This document shows positions 7,947 to 15,519 of a stretch of DNA of 64,000 nt, piece by piece. The notes below the pieces were generated by a model that worked only from the letters and a program-made list of their open reading frames with translations, ran no database searches and had not been told where the DNA came from. A program made the position numbers and the translations under genes. Position 1 is the stretch's first letter. Each line of letters begins with the position of its first letter. Source of the stretch: a virus; IMG/VR virus record IMGVR_UViG_3300032896_000431, positions 1 through 64,000 of that record; one strand, written 5' to 3'.

Positions 7947-9047
7947 CTAACGTCTCTGATTCGTACTAGTCGCCAACTCAGCCCATCTACTGAGCACAAA
8001 GTCACGTTGGGCTGCGTCTAATAATTGATGACCATACGTCCGCATCCCCGCCTCGACGACCTTTTGGCCAAGAAACTTCCGGATGACCTGATCAATCCAC
8101 CGAGGTGGGTCCTGTCTAGATGATAAGATACGGGACAAGATACTCAAATATACGGCCGCGATGCCTGGGACATCCCCGCACCGCCGCAGTCCATCCTTGA
8201 TGTGGATAGATCTAAATATCAGCGGAAAATCGACCCATCTTCCTGTATTATCATCAAAATTCAACCTCGAGAAGTCCGAAGACGACACGATCCCGATCAA
8301 AAGAGATACATATGACGAAGCTGCGCGCGGTGACAGCAACCGAGCCTTAAAAGCTTCTTGGAGCGCCAGATCGATATACGACTGCCCTTGTAAGCGCCGC
8401 TCCGGACCAAGACCCTCAGATCCATTTTCGCCATCTTCAGAATGATCAGGGTCTTGCGATGCCGAAACAGGCGCCCCAATTTCGTCGGCAGTATATCGAA
8501 CGTCCTTGTAAGGTTCTAGATGAGTGGTTGATGCCCTCCCTCCCCCTAGCGCTACGAAGTTCGACTCGACTAACAGCGGTGCAATGTCTGCCGGGACTCT
8601 TGGCTCCTGTTTGCGCGATATATAGATTCCGATCCCATGAAAATTCTGATGATCCTCATACACCTCAGCAGCGGCCCTACTGGAAAAAGAGAAGCCTTCA
8701 ATTCTGCGAATTCGTCCACCCCTTCCCACCCTATTGACCTGCAGCTCACCTGTAACTATGGCGCATTTGAAGTAATATGTATTCGCAAACATAGTGCTCC
8801 TTATCTTCTGAAGCCCCCGAAGCAACGCTGAGAGATCCTCGACATTGAAGACGGCACTGTCGCTCAGCACATAACACTGACTGCTATCTCCGAGTTCATT
8901 CGCCAAGGCAGATACCTGGTTTAAGAATAAACCAAGCGCATCCGCGAGCCTCTCGGGCGGAAGCAGTGCACGCTGACGAGTCCCTATCAGGTCAAGGAAT
9001 GCGACCCAGTTTGGCATGCCAACTCTCCCCTCACCCGGCGGCGACAA
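7947..9047 (-). CDS. Class III nucleotidyl-cyclase-like (palm fold) protein
   Basis: A 366-residue protein whose N-terminal half resembles the class III cyclase/palm fold: VAFLDLIGTR (first metal-binding Asp in the first strand), then CYVLSDSAVFNVED (second Asp in the hairpin) and YFKCAIVTGEL (the strand that in cyclases reads as G-x-x-x-G-E). Both presumed metal ligands are present, so it could be active. The C-terminal half (from about residue 190) is helical and unrecognised. It overlaps the 3' end of the upstream gene by 17 bases and lies 24 bases before the TM gene, so the three genes form one operon. Start may be ATG 9047 or the internal Met11 (MPNWVAF). Assignment rests on motif spacing only; it might instead be an inactive cyclase-homology protein. 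Confidence 0.65.
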   Translation of the reverse strand: MSPPGEGRVGMPNWVAFLDLIGTRQRALLPPERLADALGLFLNQVSALANELGDSSQCYVLSDSAVFNVEDLSALLRGLQKIRSTMFANTYYFKCAIVTGELQVNRVGRGGRIRRIEGFSFSSRAAAEVYEDHQNFHGIGIYISRKQEPRVPADIAPLLVESNFVALGGGRASTTHLEPYKDVRYTADEIGAPVSASQDPDHSEDGENGSEGLGPERRLQGQSYIDLALQEAFKARLLSPRAASSYVSLLIGIVSSSDFSRLNFDDNTGRWVDFPLIFRSIHIKDGLRRCGDVPGIAAVYLSILSRILSSRQDPPRWIDQVIRKFLGQKVVEAGMRTYGHQLLDAAQRDFVLSRWAELATSTNQRR

Positions 9048-10089
9048 AGAATCGAACCGGCGTAATAAAGTTGTCCGTGACTAGCCGCCGAAAATTCGGG
9101 GGCAGCTTGTCAGGCGGAAAGATCGCGACGGCACGCGAGGTCCATCGTCGCCGCTGAAATAGTGCCATGACCTGCCTGACGTCCCTCGATAACCTAGGCA
9201 CCTCCCTTGGACGAATGAGGACGTAACTGCCCGGCGATGGATGCTTCGTCAATTCCTCCGCAATGGCCTTTGCGCTCAGCTGCCCCCCTATAAGTCTCCG
9301 CGATCGTAGGTTACGGATCGCGGCCTCTCTCGTCGGAAGAAAGGACGAGAGGCTCGTGGTGACGAATCGATCCCACATGCGAATTGCTTCGCCAAATGGA
9401 TCGCGTCGAGCCTCTGCTCGCCCGAGCGACGTGAAGCTAACATATCTTGAATCTGGCAGCAGATCACCGTAGGGCGTTCTGCAGACGCGAGTTCCACTGA
9501 GCGCCGTGCCGTAGTCAGCAAGGGCGAACTCGACCTTGCGACGATAAAGCCCCTCGCGCGTCAATGCCTCGATCGCGGGTCTAAGCACGTCCATCATGCA
9601 CTCAGAATTAGCAATGCTCATCTCCAAAATCAGATCGAGAACCAAGTCCGAGACCCTACGCTCAAATGTGCCGCTGCGCGCACCTCGCAAGCCGATGGAC
9701 GCTTGTATCCAGGTGTCTCCCTCGGGACGCCACCCCGTGTCGTCCTTGGCAGAGTACGCGACCACGAAACCCAGCTGGTTCGGGTCGGGTAATGGCTCGA
9801 GTGGGATGCGCGGCTCGGTAGCATAAATCGATACCCGAGCGACCCCAGCCGGCAGCTGTCGGAGATAATAGGCGGGGGTATCTAGCGCCGGGTCATCCGG
9901 CACGATTACATTCCTCGTTTCGAGATGAAAGGAGTGAGGCTGAAGGCCAGTCCACAGCCGAATCCTCTCAAGCTCCTCTGCGAGATTGCGTCGGCAAAAG
10001 ACTACAACGTCGGCCAGCGGCGGAAGTTGGGGCTCCAAGCCCCGAACGAGCATCACGTAACGGTGGTTCGAGAGGTCGGGCGGCGCCAT
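9031..10089 (-). CDS. Unrecognised first gene of cassette A operon
   Basis: A 352-residue protein, soluble, with no signal peptide or membrane segment. It begins MAPPDLSNHRYVMLVRGLE. The C-terminal third contains YVLIRPREVPRLSRDVRQVM and RAVAIFPPDKLPPNF. GGGAGG lies upstream of ATG 10089. The centre (DTWIQASIGLRG ... LVLDLILEMSIANSECMMDVLRPAIEALTREGLYRRKVEFALADYG) is a mix of strands and helices. Tight coupling to the cyclase-like gene suggests that it is a sensor, regulator or second enzyme of the same system, but nothing in the sequence proves this. Confidence 0.7.
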   Translation of the reverse strand: MAPPDLSNHRYVMLVRGLEPQLPPLADVVVFCRRNLAEELERIRLWTGLQPHSFHLETRNVIVPDDPALDTPAYYLRQLPAGVARVSIYATEPRIPLEPLPDPNQLGFVVAYSAKDDTGWRPEGDTWIQASIGLRGARSGTFERRVSDLVLDLILEMSIANSECMMDVLRPAIEALTREGLYRRKVEFALADYGTALSGTRVCRTPYGDLLPDSRYVSFTSLGRAEARRDPFGEAIRMWDRFVTTSLSSFLPTREAAIRNLRSRRLIGGQLSAKAIAEELTKHPSPGSYVLIRPREVPRLSRDVRQVMALFQRRRWTSRAVAIFPPDKLPPNFRRLVTDNFITPVRFFVAAG

Positions 10090-10522
10090 AGGTTAACATT
10101 CCTCCCGCCCCTGGAGGTTCATCCTCCGAGGGTTCTACCGTCGTCAGGTTATTACGACGTTAACATCACTTCTGGTTGAGAGACAAGTCACTGTCACTCA
10201 TTTCGCGGACGGGTTGCAACACCCTCCCCGCACCACCGCCGCACTCGGCAGCGCCAGCCCCGTCGCATCACGAGACCTCCCACTCAGGATGCCCCGCCGT
10301 GCTCGCCTCGATATCCGCGACAACTCTCGCCAGTACCCTGTCCCACTGACCCTCGATCATGGCGGTCATCCGTGCTGTTCGCGCTGGCGGAGGCGCCAGC
10401 AGTACGCGCTCGACGATCGCCCATCTCTTGCGCCGGGACCGGCCGTCCGGCGCCGCTGGGTGAATCTGGCCGTGATGATGGGGTCAAGTGGCGTCCCCGC
10501 CTGGAGGCGGGCAGACGGCTCA
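10090..10522. other. Upstream region of cassette A operon
   Basis: About 430 bp without a supported gene. It holds an inverted repeat (10139-10159), a small GGAGG/CCTCC hairpin (10113-10127) and two GTTAAC copies (10092 and 10160). Towards the right end, one minus-strand frame (about 10267-10480) reads plausibly as coding (RWAIVERVLL ... IEGQWDRVLARVVADIEA) but lacks a start and is interrupted upstream, so it may be a decayed gene. Confidence 0.4.
10139..10159 (-). promoter_or_regulatory. Inverted repeat upstream of cassette A operon
   Basis: CGTCGT and ACGACG are separated by nine bases, about 50 bp upstream of the first cassette gene. It could be an operator for the cassette's own regulation or a leader hairpin. 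No convincing -10/-35 pair was found around it. Confidence 0.3.
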
Positions 10523-10557
10523 GCATCGAAAGCCGAGGTTCAAACCGACCAACTACC
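10523..10557 (-). repeat. Right terminal inverted repeat of cassette A
   Basis: Read on the minus strand from the outside it is GGTAGTTGGTCGGT, TTGAACC, TCG, GCTTTCGATGC. It mirrors 6838-6872 with seven mismatches. Confidence 0.75.
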
Positions 10558-10651
10558 CAGCGAATTTTCCGCTTGCGTTCTGGCAAAACGACTCGTATGG
10601 AGTCGGATATTGTTGGGGCAGTTGCGCCCTCCCCCCTTGCAAGGTGATCGA

Positions 10652-11293
10652 ATGGCTCGCCGGCCGGCTTCGCGGCAGGCGGATCAACCGTGGCTGCTGG
10701 CGATCGAGTTCAAGCGGCTGGACGATCTGCGCCCCGACCCGAACAACGCGCGCACGCACACCGAGCCGCAGATTGCGCTGGTGGAGAAGTCCCTGCTGGA
10801 GCGGGGATGGTATCTGCCGATCGGTGAGGGCGATGGGCAACTTGTCTTCGGCGAGGCCCGATGGCGGGCCGCGCAAAACATCCACGCGCGGCACCAGACG
10901 ATTCGTGGTGCACCGGCTGGAATGGCGCCGGTGGTGGACCTGGCGCACCTGTCCCCGGCGGAACGGACGGCGCTGGCGCTGGCCGACAACCGGCTGGCCG
11001 AGCTGGCGGGATGGGATTCGGCGATCCTGGCCGAGCAAATCGGCCAGCTTGCCGGCCAGGGGTTCGATCTTGAGACGGTCGGGTTCACGGCGGATGACCT
11101 GGCGGCGATGACGACGGCGGCCGACCCTGCAGCCGTGGTGGAGACACCCGTGGCGCCGGTACAGGACCGGTTCTGGATCAGCGTCCGTGGGCCGCTGCGG
11201 AGTCAGGCGCGAGCGTTGAAGGCGCTGCAAAACCTGATGGCCGACATCGAAGGCGTGTCGGTGGAGCTGGGGACCGTCCTGGACGATGGTTAA
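10652..11293 (+). CDS. ParB/sulfiredoxin-fold domain protein
   Basis: A 213-residue protein with a ParB N-terminal (ParBc) domain: IEFKRLDDLRPDPNNARTH near residue 16, then VEKSLLERGWYLPI and the signature GEARWRAA. The following segment LALADNRLAELAGWD is typical of ParBc domains that sit beside or are fused to phage DNA methyltransferases. This indicates a role in phage DNA processing or modification rather than chromosome partitioning. AAGGTG precedes ATG 10652 by five bases. The frame is open back to 10214, but that part runs through the right end of cassette A and is not native. Its stop overlaps the start of the methyltransferase-like gene. Confidence 0.85.
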   Translation: MARRPASRQADQPWLLAIEFKRLDDLRPDPNNARTHTEPQIALVEKSLLERGWYLPIGEGDGQLVFGEARWRAAQNIHARHQTIRGAPAGMAPVVDLAHLSPAERTALALADNRLAELAGWDSAILAEQIGQLAGQGFDLETVGFTADDLAAMTTAADPAAVVETPVAPVQDRFWISVRGPLRSQARALKALQNLMADIEGVSVELGTVLDDG

Positions 11294-11927
11294 CCGGGTG
11301 GCGCGGGCGTTCTCGCGCACGCTGGACGCGACCCGGCGGCAGCGGCGGAACGATCCCGTGGCGATAGCCGCGAAGGCGGAGATTCGCCAGCGGGTCCTGG
11401 ACATGATCGGGCCGGTCGAGGCTCGGGTGTTCGATGCGTTCGCCGGCGCGGGCGAGATGTACCGGCGGGTGTGGCACGGGGCGGCCGGATATGTGGGGTG
11501 CGACCGGAATTGGTACGCCGACGAGCGGCTGGTGTACTGCGCCGACAACCGGCGGGTTATGCGCTGCATCGACCTGGCGCTGTTCAACGTGTTCGACTTG
11601 GATTCGCATGGCTCGCCGTGGGAACAGGCGATCATCCTGGCGGCGCGGCGGCCGGTCGGGGCAGGCGAGCGGCTGGGCCTGGTGCTGACCGATGGCAGCA
11701 ACCTTGATCTGTCGCTGGGTGGCATGGTGGCGCCGCTGCGGGAGATTGCCGGCTTCGTGGGAATCCCAGCCGGCGCGGCGCGGTCGCATGCCGAGATCAT
11801 CGAGCGGGCGATCAACGGGGTGTGCCGGCGGATGGGCGTGCAGGTTCTCCGGCGATGGGAGAGCCAGGGCGGCAGCGGTGCCAGGGTGCGGCACATCGGC
11901 ATGGTCCTGGAACGGATCAGCCGCTGA
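11286..11927 (+). CDS. SAM-dependent methyltransferase-like protein
   Basis: A 213-residue protein with a Rossmann-type motif I, VFDAFAGAGEM, at about residues 48-58 and an acidic strand end GYVGCDRN that would bind the SAM ribose. I do not see a clear (D/N/S)PP(Y/F) catalytic motif, so it may be a divergent methylase or a SAM-binding relative. ATG 11286 overlaps the end of the ParB-like gene by eight bases, so the pair is cotranslated. Its 3' end overlaps that of the convergent DUF5131 gene by 11 bases. The pair probably modifies phage DNA before packaging. Confidence 0.78.
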   Translation: MVNRVARAFSRTLDATRRQRRNDPVAIAAKAEIRQRVLDMIGPVEARVFDAFAGAGEMYRRVWHGAAGYVGCDRNWYADERLVYCADNRRVMRCIDLALFNVFDLDSHGSPWEQAIILAARRPVGAGERLGLVLTDGSNLDLSLGGMVAPLREIAGFVGIPAGAARSHAEIIERAINGVCRRMGVQVLRRWESQGGSGARVRHIGMVLERISR

Positions 11928-12825
11928 ACAGCGGTTGCAGGCGGGCGACCAGCCCCGCGTAAGCGGCGGGGAACGAGCGGAACGTCTCGCCGTCCAGCGT
12001 GGCGCCGCCTTTTTCGCCGGCGACACGCGGCTTGCCGTCGGTGCCGATTTCGATGCGGGCCAGGCGCTCGCCGGCGGCGATGGCGTCGCGCACGCGGTCG
12101 ATGTGTTTGCCGGCGGTGGACGCCGCGTACAAGGGATTGGCCTGCCAGGTGCCCCATTGCTTGAGCCACAGCGCGGCGCCGGCATGGAGTGCCAGGTCGC
12201 GGCCTTGGCGCATGTGGTCAGCAATGCAGGTGCGAGCGTTGCGTCCGGATTCGCCTCCCAGCAGGACCTGATCGATATCGGCAAACGACACGCCGCGGAG
12301 GGGACCGATCAGCGGCTCGACCGAGGCAAAGGCGGTGAACGGGCCAACGTCCTGTTTCAGCCGGCGCAGTTCATCGAGCCGGACACCGCGGGGCGCGTCC
12401 TCGACCGAGACGCCGAGCCACAGGTGCGGCGGCACGCCACTGGCGCGATAGCGGGAAGCGATGTAGCGGCGAAGGGTCTGGTGGCGCTTGGTCAGGACCT
12501 GGAACACGGTGTCCGGGCAGGCGTCGATCACGTCGAATACCGCATTCCGGAAGGCGTCCGGGATATCGCGGTGCATCAGGTCCGACATCGAGTTGACGAA
12601 CACCATGCGGGGCCGGCGTTCGGCGCCGTCTCGGACCGGCCGGAAAGAGCGGCCTTCCGGCAGGCGGTCGGGGTGGAGTTTGACGGTCTCGAAGTTCCCG
12701 CCGAACAAGCGGTCGGTGATCTCGCGGGCGTAGCAAAACTTGCAGCCGGGTGAGACCGGGGTGCAGCCCGTGGTGGGATTCCACGAGCTGTCCGTCCAGG
12801 AAATGTGCGTGTTGCGGGCGGTCAT
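11917..12825 (-). CDS. DUF5131 (phage Gp37/Gp68-type) Fe-S cysteine protein
   Basis: A 302-residue protein of the Gp37/Gp68 family: it begins with ISWTDSSWNPTTGC followed by PGCKFCYAREI, where the closely spaced cysteines resemble a radical-SAM-type cluster motif. Other family hallmarks are VFVNSMSDLMHRDIPD, VFQVLTKRHQTLRRY, WLGVSVED and VLLGGESGRNAR. The family is common in phages and mobile elements; its biochemical role is not established. A CGGAGGG site lies before ATG 12825, inside the end of the upstream small gene, so it is the last gene of the second leftward operon. Confidence 0.92.
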   Translation of the reverse strand: MTARNTHISWTDSSWNPTTGCTPVSPGCKFCYAREITDRLFGGNFETVKLHPDRLPEGRSFRPVRDGAERRPRMVFVNSMSDLMHRDIPDAFRNAVFDVIDACPDTVFQVLTKRHQTLRRYIASRYRASGVPPHLWLGVSVEDAPRGVRLDELRRLKQDVGPFTAFASVEPLIGPLRGVSFADIDQVLLGGESGRNARTCIADHMRQGRDLALHAGAALWLKQWGTWQANPLYAASTAGKHIDRVRDAIAAGERLARIEIGTDGKPRVAGEKGGATLDGETFRSFPAAYAGLVARLQPLFSG

Positions 12826-12826
12826 G

Positions 12827-12979
12827 TCAGCCCTCCGGGAAGGTGCGCAGGGCCTCCATCAGCTTGTCCGCCAGCCCGCGCGCGTCGCGCTCCGACAGGC
12901 GCGGTTGATTGCCCATCAGCAGGGCGAACAGGGCTTTCAGTTCCGCCTCGGTCAGCGGAACATCCGCGGTGCGGGGCAT
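12827..12979 (-). CDS. Small hypothetical protein
   Basis: A 50-residue helical protein (VPLTEAELKALFALLMGN, then LSERDARGLADKLMEAL). GGAGG precedes ATG 12979. It ends one base before the start of the DUF5131 gene, so both are cotranscribed. The upstream extension to 13042 has no ribosome binding site. Confidence 0.65.
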   Translation of the reverse strand: MPRTADVPLTEAELKALFALLMGNQPRLSERDARGLADKLMEALRTFPEG

Positions 12980-13066
12980 GGGTGCCTCCGATTGTTGCGC
13001 TGGTGGATGGCAGGCCCGCGGGTGCGGCCAAGGGCCGTCCATGGCGCGGCGGGTGAGGCGCTAGGG

Positions 13067-13249
13067 TCATGGCTCTTCCCGGGCGCCGGCCTCCCACCAT
13101 TCGGCCTGACGGTCGGCCGCCTCGGACTGGTGCAGCAGTGCTTCCCGGCCGGCAGGTTTCAGGTGCGGGGCCTGAGCCAGGTCGCGCAGGTTCTCGGCCT
13201 CGGCGCGCCAATGGCGTGCGGAGTCCAGACAGGATTCGCGGTTGGTCAT
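13067..13249 (-). CDS. Small hypothetical protein, helical
   Basis: A 60-residue protein reading MTNRESCLDSARHWRAEAENL, a helix-rich, charged sequence with a second helix (REALLHQSEAADRQAEWWEAG). A GAGG-like site is found upstream of ATG 13249. It follows the 13258-13473 gene closely. Function unknown. Confidence 0.6.
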   Translation of the reverse strand: MTNRESCLDSARHWRAEAENLRDLAQAPHLKPAGREALLHQSEAADRQAEWWEAGAREEP

Positions 13250-13257
13250 AGCGCGCC

Positions 13258-13473
13258 TCACATGCCACGACCGGCGCGGTACTGCGCCTCGTCGAAGCAT
13301 TCCGCCTCGAAGCGGCGGGCCGCGGCGTCGGCCTCCTCGCCGAACAGGCAAGTCCGGCTGCTGGGAACGTAGAAGGCCCGGGTGCCGGCCGGAACGGTCT
13401 CGCCGTTCGCCAGCTTGGTTGGGTACTTGGTCGTGATCCAGTGCGGATCGCGTGAGAAACGATTGCGGCGCAT
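13258..13473 (-). CDS. Small hypothetical protein
   Basis: A 71-residue protein (WITTKYPTKLANGETVPAGT, RAFYVPSSRTCLFG, EADAAARRFEAECFDEAQYR). The first half looks like a small beta-hairpin domain and the second is helical. GGAG lies before ATG 13473. Short proteins with a KYP...G motif occur in phage early regions, but I cannot name the family. Confidence 0.68.
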   Translation of the reverse strand: MRRNRFSRDPHWITTKYPTKLANGETVPAGTRAFYVPSSRTCLFGEEADAAARRFEAECFDEAQYRAGRGM

Positions 13474-13513
13474 GGCGTCACTCCATGGTGGTTGCGGGAT
13501 TCGCCGTGGCAGA

Positions 13514-14155
13514 TTAGCCCCACGGCAGGCCGAACTTGTCGGCGCAGATCGGGCCGTAGCCGGCGTCGATTGATCGGTGATCGGTCAGTTCCAGGCCACA
13601 GAAGCAGCAGTGGCCGAACCGTTGGCCGTAGATCTTTGCTTGCCCGGCGGGTGCGGCAGCGAAGGCGTGCAACGCGGCGCCAATCGCTGCGGCATCATCG
13701 GGCGCGACGGTGTGGTGCGGGTGGAACATCCCGCCCAGGTCGATGCGGCCATAGAACGTGCGGTCGGCAAATGCCTTGTCGTCGCTGGTGACGCTGACTG
13801 AACCGGGTTCGCGGGCGGCGATTCCGGCCCGGCCCAGGCGGAACCGCAGGCCGTTGTCCGCGGCAAACCGAACGACCGGCCATTTCAGGGCCAGGGCGGC
13901 ATACGCCAGCATGTCAACGATGGGTGACAGACCATCGGTGGTTGGCGCGCGGGGTTGCCTGGCGCGGGCGGCAAGGCTGCCGGCCAGAGCGAATTGCCTG
14001 TCTGTCCAAGCGCGGGAGCGTGCCTGGTACAGCAGGCTGTCGGCGGTATCGCGGTCGCGTTCGCCCAGCCTGTCGCGGCAGGCGCGCAACGCGGCCACGG
14101 CGGGCGCTTCGCGCGGGGCGGGCGGGGCGAACATGTTGGGCGTTTGCAGTGGCAT
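13514..14155 (-). CDS. Hypothetical protein with C-terminal DUF6011-like zinc motif
   Basis: A 213-residue protein. The C-terminal 35 residues, GHCCFCGLELTDHRS ... GYGPICADKFG, form a treble-clef-like zinc motif seen in DUF6011-type phage proteins. The centre is a beta domain (FYGRIDLGGMFHPHHTVAPDD), and the N-terminal third is helical. AGGAGG precedes ATG 14155, just after the strong RNA hairpin at 14175-14227. It probably binds nucleic acid or acts as an adaptor; this is inferred from the zinc motif only. Confidence 0.75.
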   Translation of the reverse strand: MPLQTPNMFAPPAPREAPAVAALRACRDRLGERDRDTADSLLYQARSRAWTDRQFALAGSLAARARQPRAPTTDGLSPIVDMLAYAALALKWPVVRFAADNGLRFRLGRAGIAAREPGSVSVTSDDKAFADRTFYGRIDLGGMFHPHHTVAPDDAAAIGAALHAFAAAPAGQAKIYGQRFGHCCFCGLELTDHRSIDAGYGPICADKFGLPWG

Positions 14156-14174
14156 GGCGGCGGCCTCCTGGCAG

Positions 14175-14227
14175 CCTTGGGTTTGCGCGGGCGCCAGCCT
14201 TTTGCTGGCGGCATCGCAAGCCCAAGG
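14175..14227 (-). terminator. Long nested hairpin between clamp-like gene and next gene
   Basis: CCTTGGG...CCCAAGG (outer), TTTGCG...CGCAA (continuing stem) and CGCCAGC...GCTGGCG (inner) form a stem of about 20 bp with an internal loop and a CTTTT loop. There is no U-tract, so it may act as an attenuator, processing site or mRNA stabiliser rather than as a full terminator. Confidence 0.55.
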
Positions 14228-14235
14228 TCGGCGGG

Positions 14236-15381
14236 TCAGGCGGCGGCGGTTGCCTTGCCCTTTGCCTTGCCCTTCGCCTTGGCGGTGGGGGCGGCGGCGG
14301 CGGCGGGCGCATCGGGGGCGGGCGCGTCGGGCGCGGCGATTTGCGCGGGCGCGGGCGGTTCAGCCAGCGGCAGCATATCGGCAGTGCCAAGGTCGATTGC
14401 CTGGATGCGGGCGCGGTAGCCTTCGCACTTCGCTTCGGCAGCAGCGCGGGCATCGCCGGTCAGGTCGCCCAGCTTGGCTTCGGTCCGCGTCAGGTTTGCC
14501 AGGATCGCGGCGCGCGTACCTTTCGTGGCGGGCGCGAGGGCGCGGAAGGTCTCGGCGGGGATGTAGGCTTCGGTGCGAAGCGGCATCAGCACCAAAGCCG
14601 CGCCAGGGGCATCGTTGAACGTCGCCACGGCGGGCGCGATGTCGCCCCCACCTTGGCCGGCGAACAAGCTGATACCATCGGAGTACAGCGCGCTGGCAAC
14701 CTCGGTCGCGGCGCGCATGATCTTGGGCGCGAAGCTGGCGGTTTCGCCGGCCTCGAACTCGCGGTTGCCCATGACGTTTTCCAAGCCTGCCAGGATTGGC
14801 GCATAGTCCGGGTACGTGCCTTCAATGGGCACCATGCGGAACGTCGCGGACTCGCACGTGTCGCGCAGCACAACGGCGGGCGCGCCATCGCAGAAGCCGA
14901 CTTGCACGCTTGCGCTGGCGCGCTGGTCTTTGTCCAGCATGTCATCGAAGATTGCGAGACGTGCCTTGAGTCCGGCGCGCGGCAGGGTAACGCCATGGCC
15001 CAGCCACGTGGGCACTGCCTCGGGCGCGGCAATGCTGAACATGCCGGTGAAGAGCTTTGCGCCATCGGTGCCCGACACGCGCACGTCGCGGCCGGACGAT
15101 TGCAGGCGTACGCCTTGCAGGTATTCGCGCTTTTCGTCGGCCGACGCGCACAGCAGCGCGGCTTTGATGAACGTCAGCGGGATGGTGACGTACTCGAGCG
15201 GCGGCATCTTGTCGGCGGAATCGGGCGCGGGCGCGTCGGTTGCGGCGGGCGCGGGCGCATTGGCGATGGCGCGCGCGACGGTATCCAGCGCGGCATTGAT
15301 CGCGGTATCGCTGGCGGGCGCGGCGGGCGCGTTGCTCTCGGCGGCGGCGGCGGTTTCGGCGGCAGCGGTATCTTGCAGCAT
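14236..15381 (-). CDS. DnaN/beta sliding-clamp-like phage protein
   Basis: A 381-residue protein. After an Ala/Pro-rich N-terminal linker (about 60 residues), the core resembles the DNA polymerase III beta clamp: GVRLQSSGRDVRVSGTDGAKLF matches the clamp strand pattern ending in a TDG motif, and ATFRMVPIEGTYPDYAPIL matches the conserved IEG-x-(F/Y)PDY segment of the central domain. The C terminus is an Ala/Lys/Pro-rich tail (TAKAKGKAKGK). Length and motif spacing fit a clamp-like fold. No polymerase or clamp loader is encoded nearby, so it would have to recruit the host replisome or serve another DNA process. GGAG lies eight bases before ATG 15381; an upstream ATG at 15417 lacks a site. It is the first gene of the second leftward operon. 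Confidence 0.75.
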   Translation of the reverse strand: MLQDTAAAETAAAAESNAPAAPASDTAINAALDTVARAIANAPAPAATDAPAPDSADKMPPLEYVTIPLTFIKAALLCASADEKREYLQGVRLQSSGRDVRVSGTDGAKLFTGMFSIAAPEAVPTWLGHGVTLPRAGLKARLAIFDDMLDKDQRASASVQVGFCDGAPAVVLRDTCESATFRMVPIEGTYPDYAPILAGLENVMGNREFEAGETASFAPKIMRAATEVASALYSDGISLFAGQGGGDIAPAVATFNDAPGAALVLMPLRTEAYIPAETFRALAPATKGTRAAILANLTRTEAKLGDLTGDARAAAEAKCEGYRARIQAIDLGTADMLPLAEPPAPAQIAAPDAPAPDAPAAAAAPTAKAKGKAKGKATAAA

Positions 15382-15455
15382 GTGAGTTGCTCCATGAACA
15401 AGAGGGGTTATCACCATGCGCCGGTTATCCGATACCTGTGCATTGTGATGGGCGT

Positions 15456-15510
15456 ATCATACGTCCTAGAAATCGCCTTCGTCAAGAGAAATATTCAACT
15501 AATTTGAATA
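15456..15510 (-). promoter_or_regulatory. Leftward promoter of clamp operon with upstream inverted repeat
   Basis: On the minus strand TTGACG (15480-15485) and TATGAT (15456-15461) are spaced by 18 bases. Just upstream of the -35 lies a 7-bp inverted repeat, TATTCAA and TTGAATA with a five-base spacer (15492-15510), a plausible regulator site. Confidence 0.65.
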
Positions 15511-15519
15511 CAAATGCAT

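Larger units (their letters stand above)
6838..10557. mobile_element. Cargo cassette A bounded by 35-bp terminal inverted repeats
   Basis: A 3.7-kb insertion between the early promoter and the ParB-like gene. Its two ends are inverted repeats of 35 bp with 28 identities. Inside are three leftward genes with visibly lower GC and a non-coding stretch of about 430 bp. No transposase, integrase or resolvase is present, so mobility would have to come in trans. Related ends bound three other inserts in the same prophage (18157-22438, 29439-31100, 36082-37524). Confidence 0.7.

Noticed and set aside
10267-10480. Possible leftward gene fragment inside cassette A
   Set aside because: It reads plausibly but has no start codon and would need a frameshift to extend; no family is recognisable.
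10214-10651. N-terminal extension of the ParB-like gene
   Set aside because: It runs through the right terminal repeat of cassette A and has no family similarity; ATG 10652 has a good ribosome binding site.
10553-12169. Leftward frame of 538 codons across the ParB-like and methyltransferase genes
   Set aside because: The product is Arg/Pro-rich and the opposite strand has two genes with recognisable domains and good starts.
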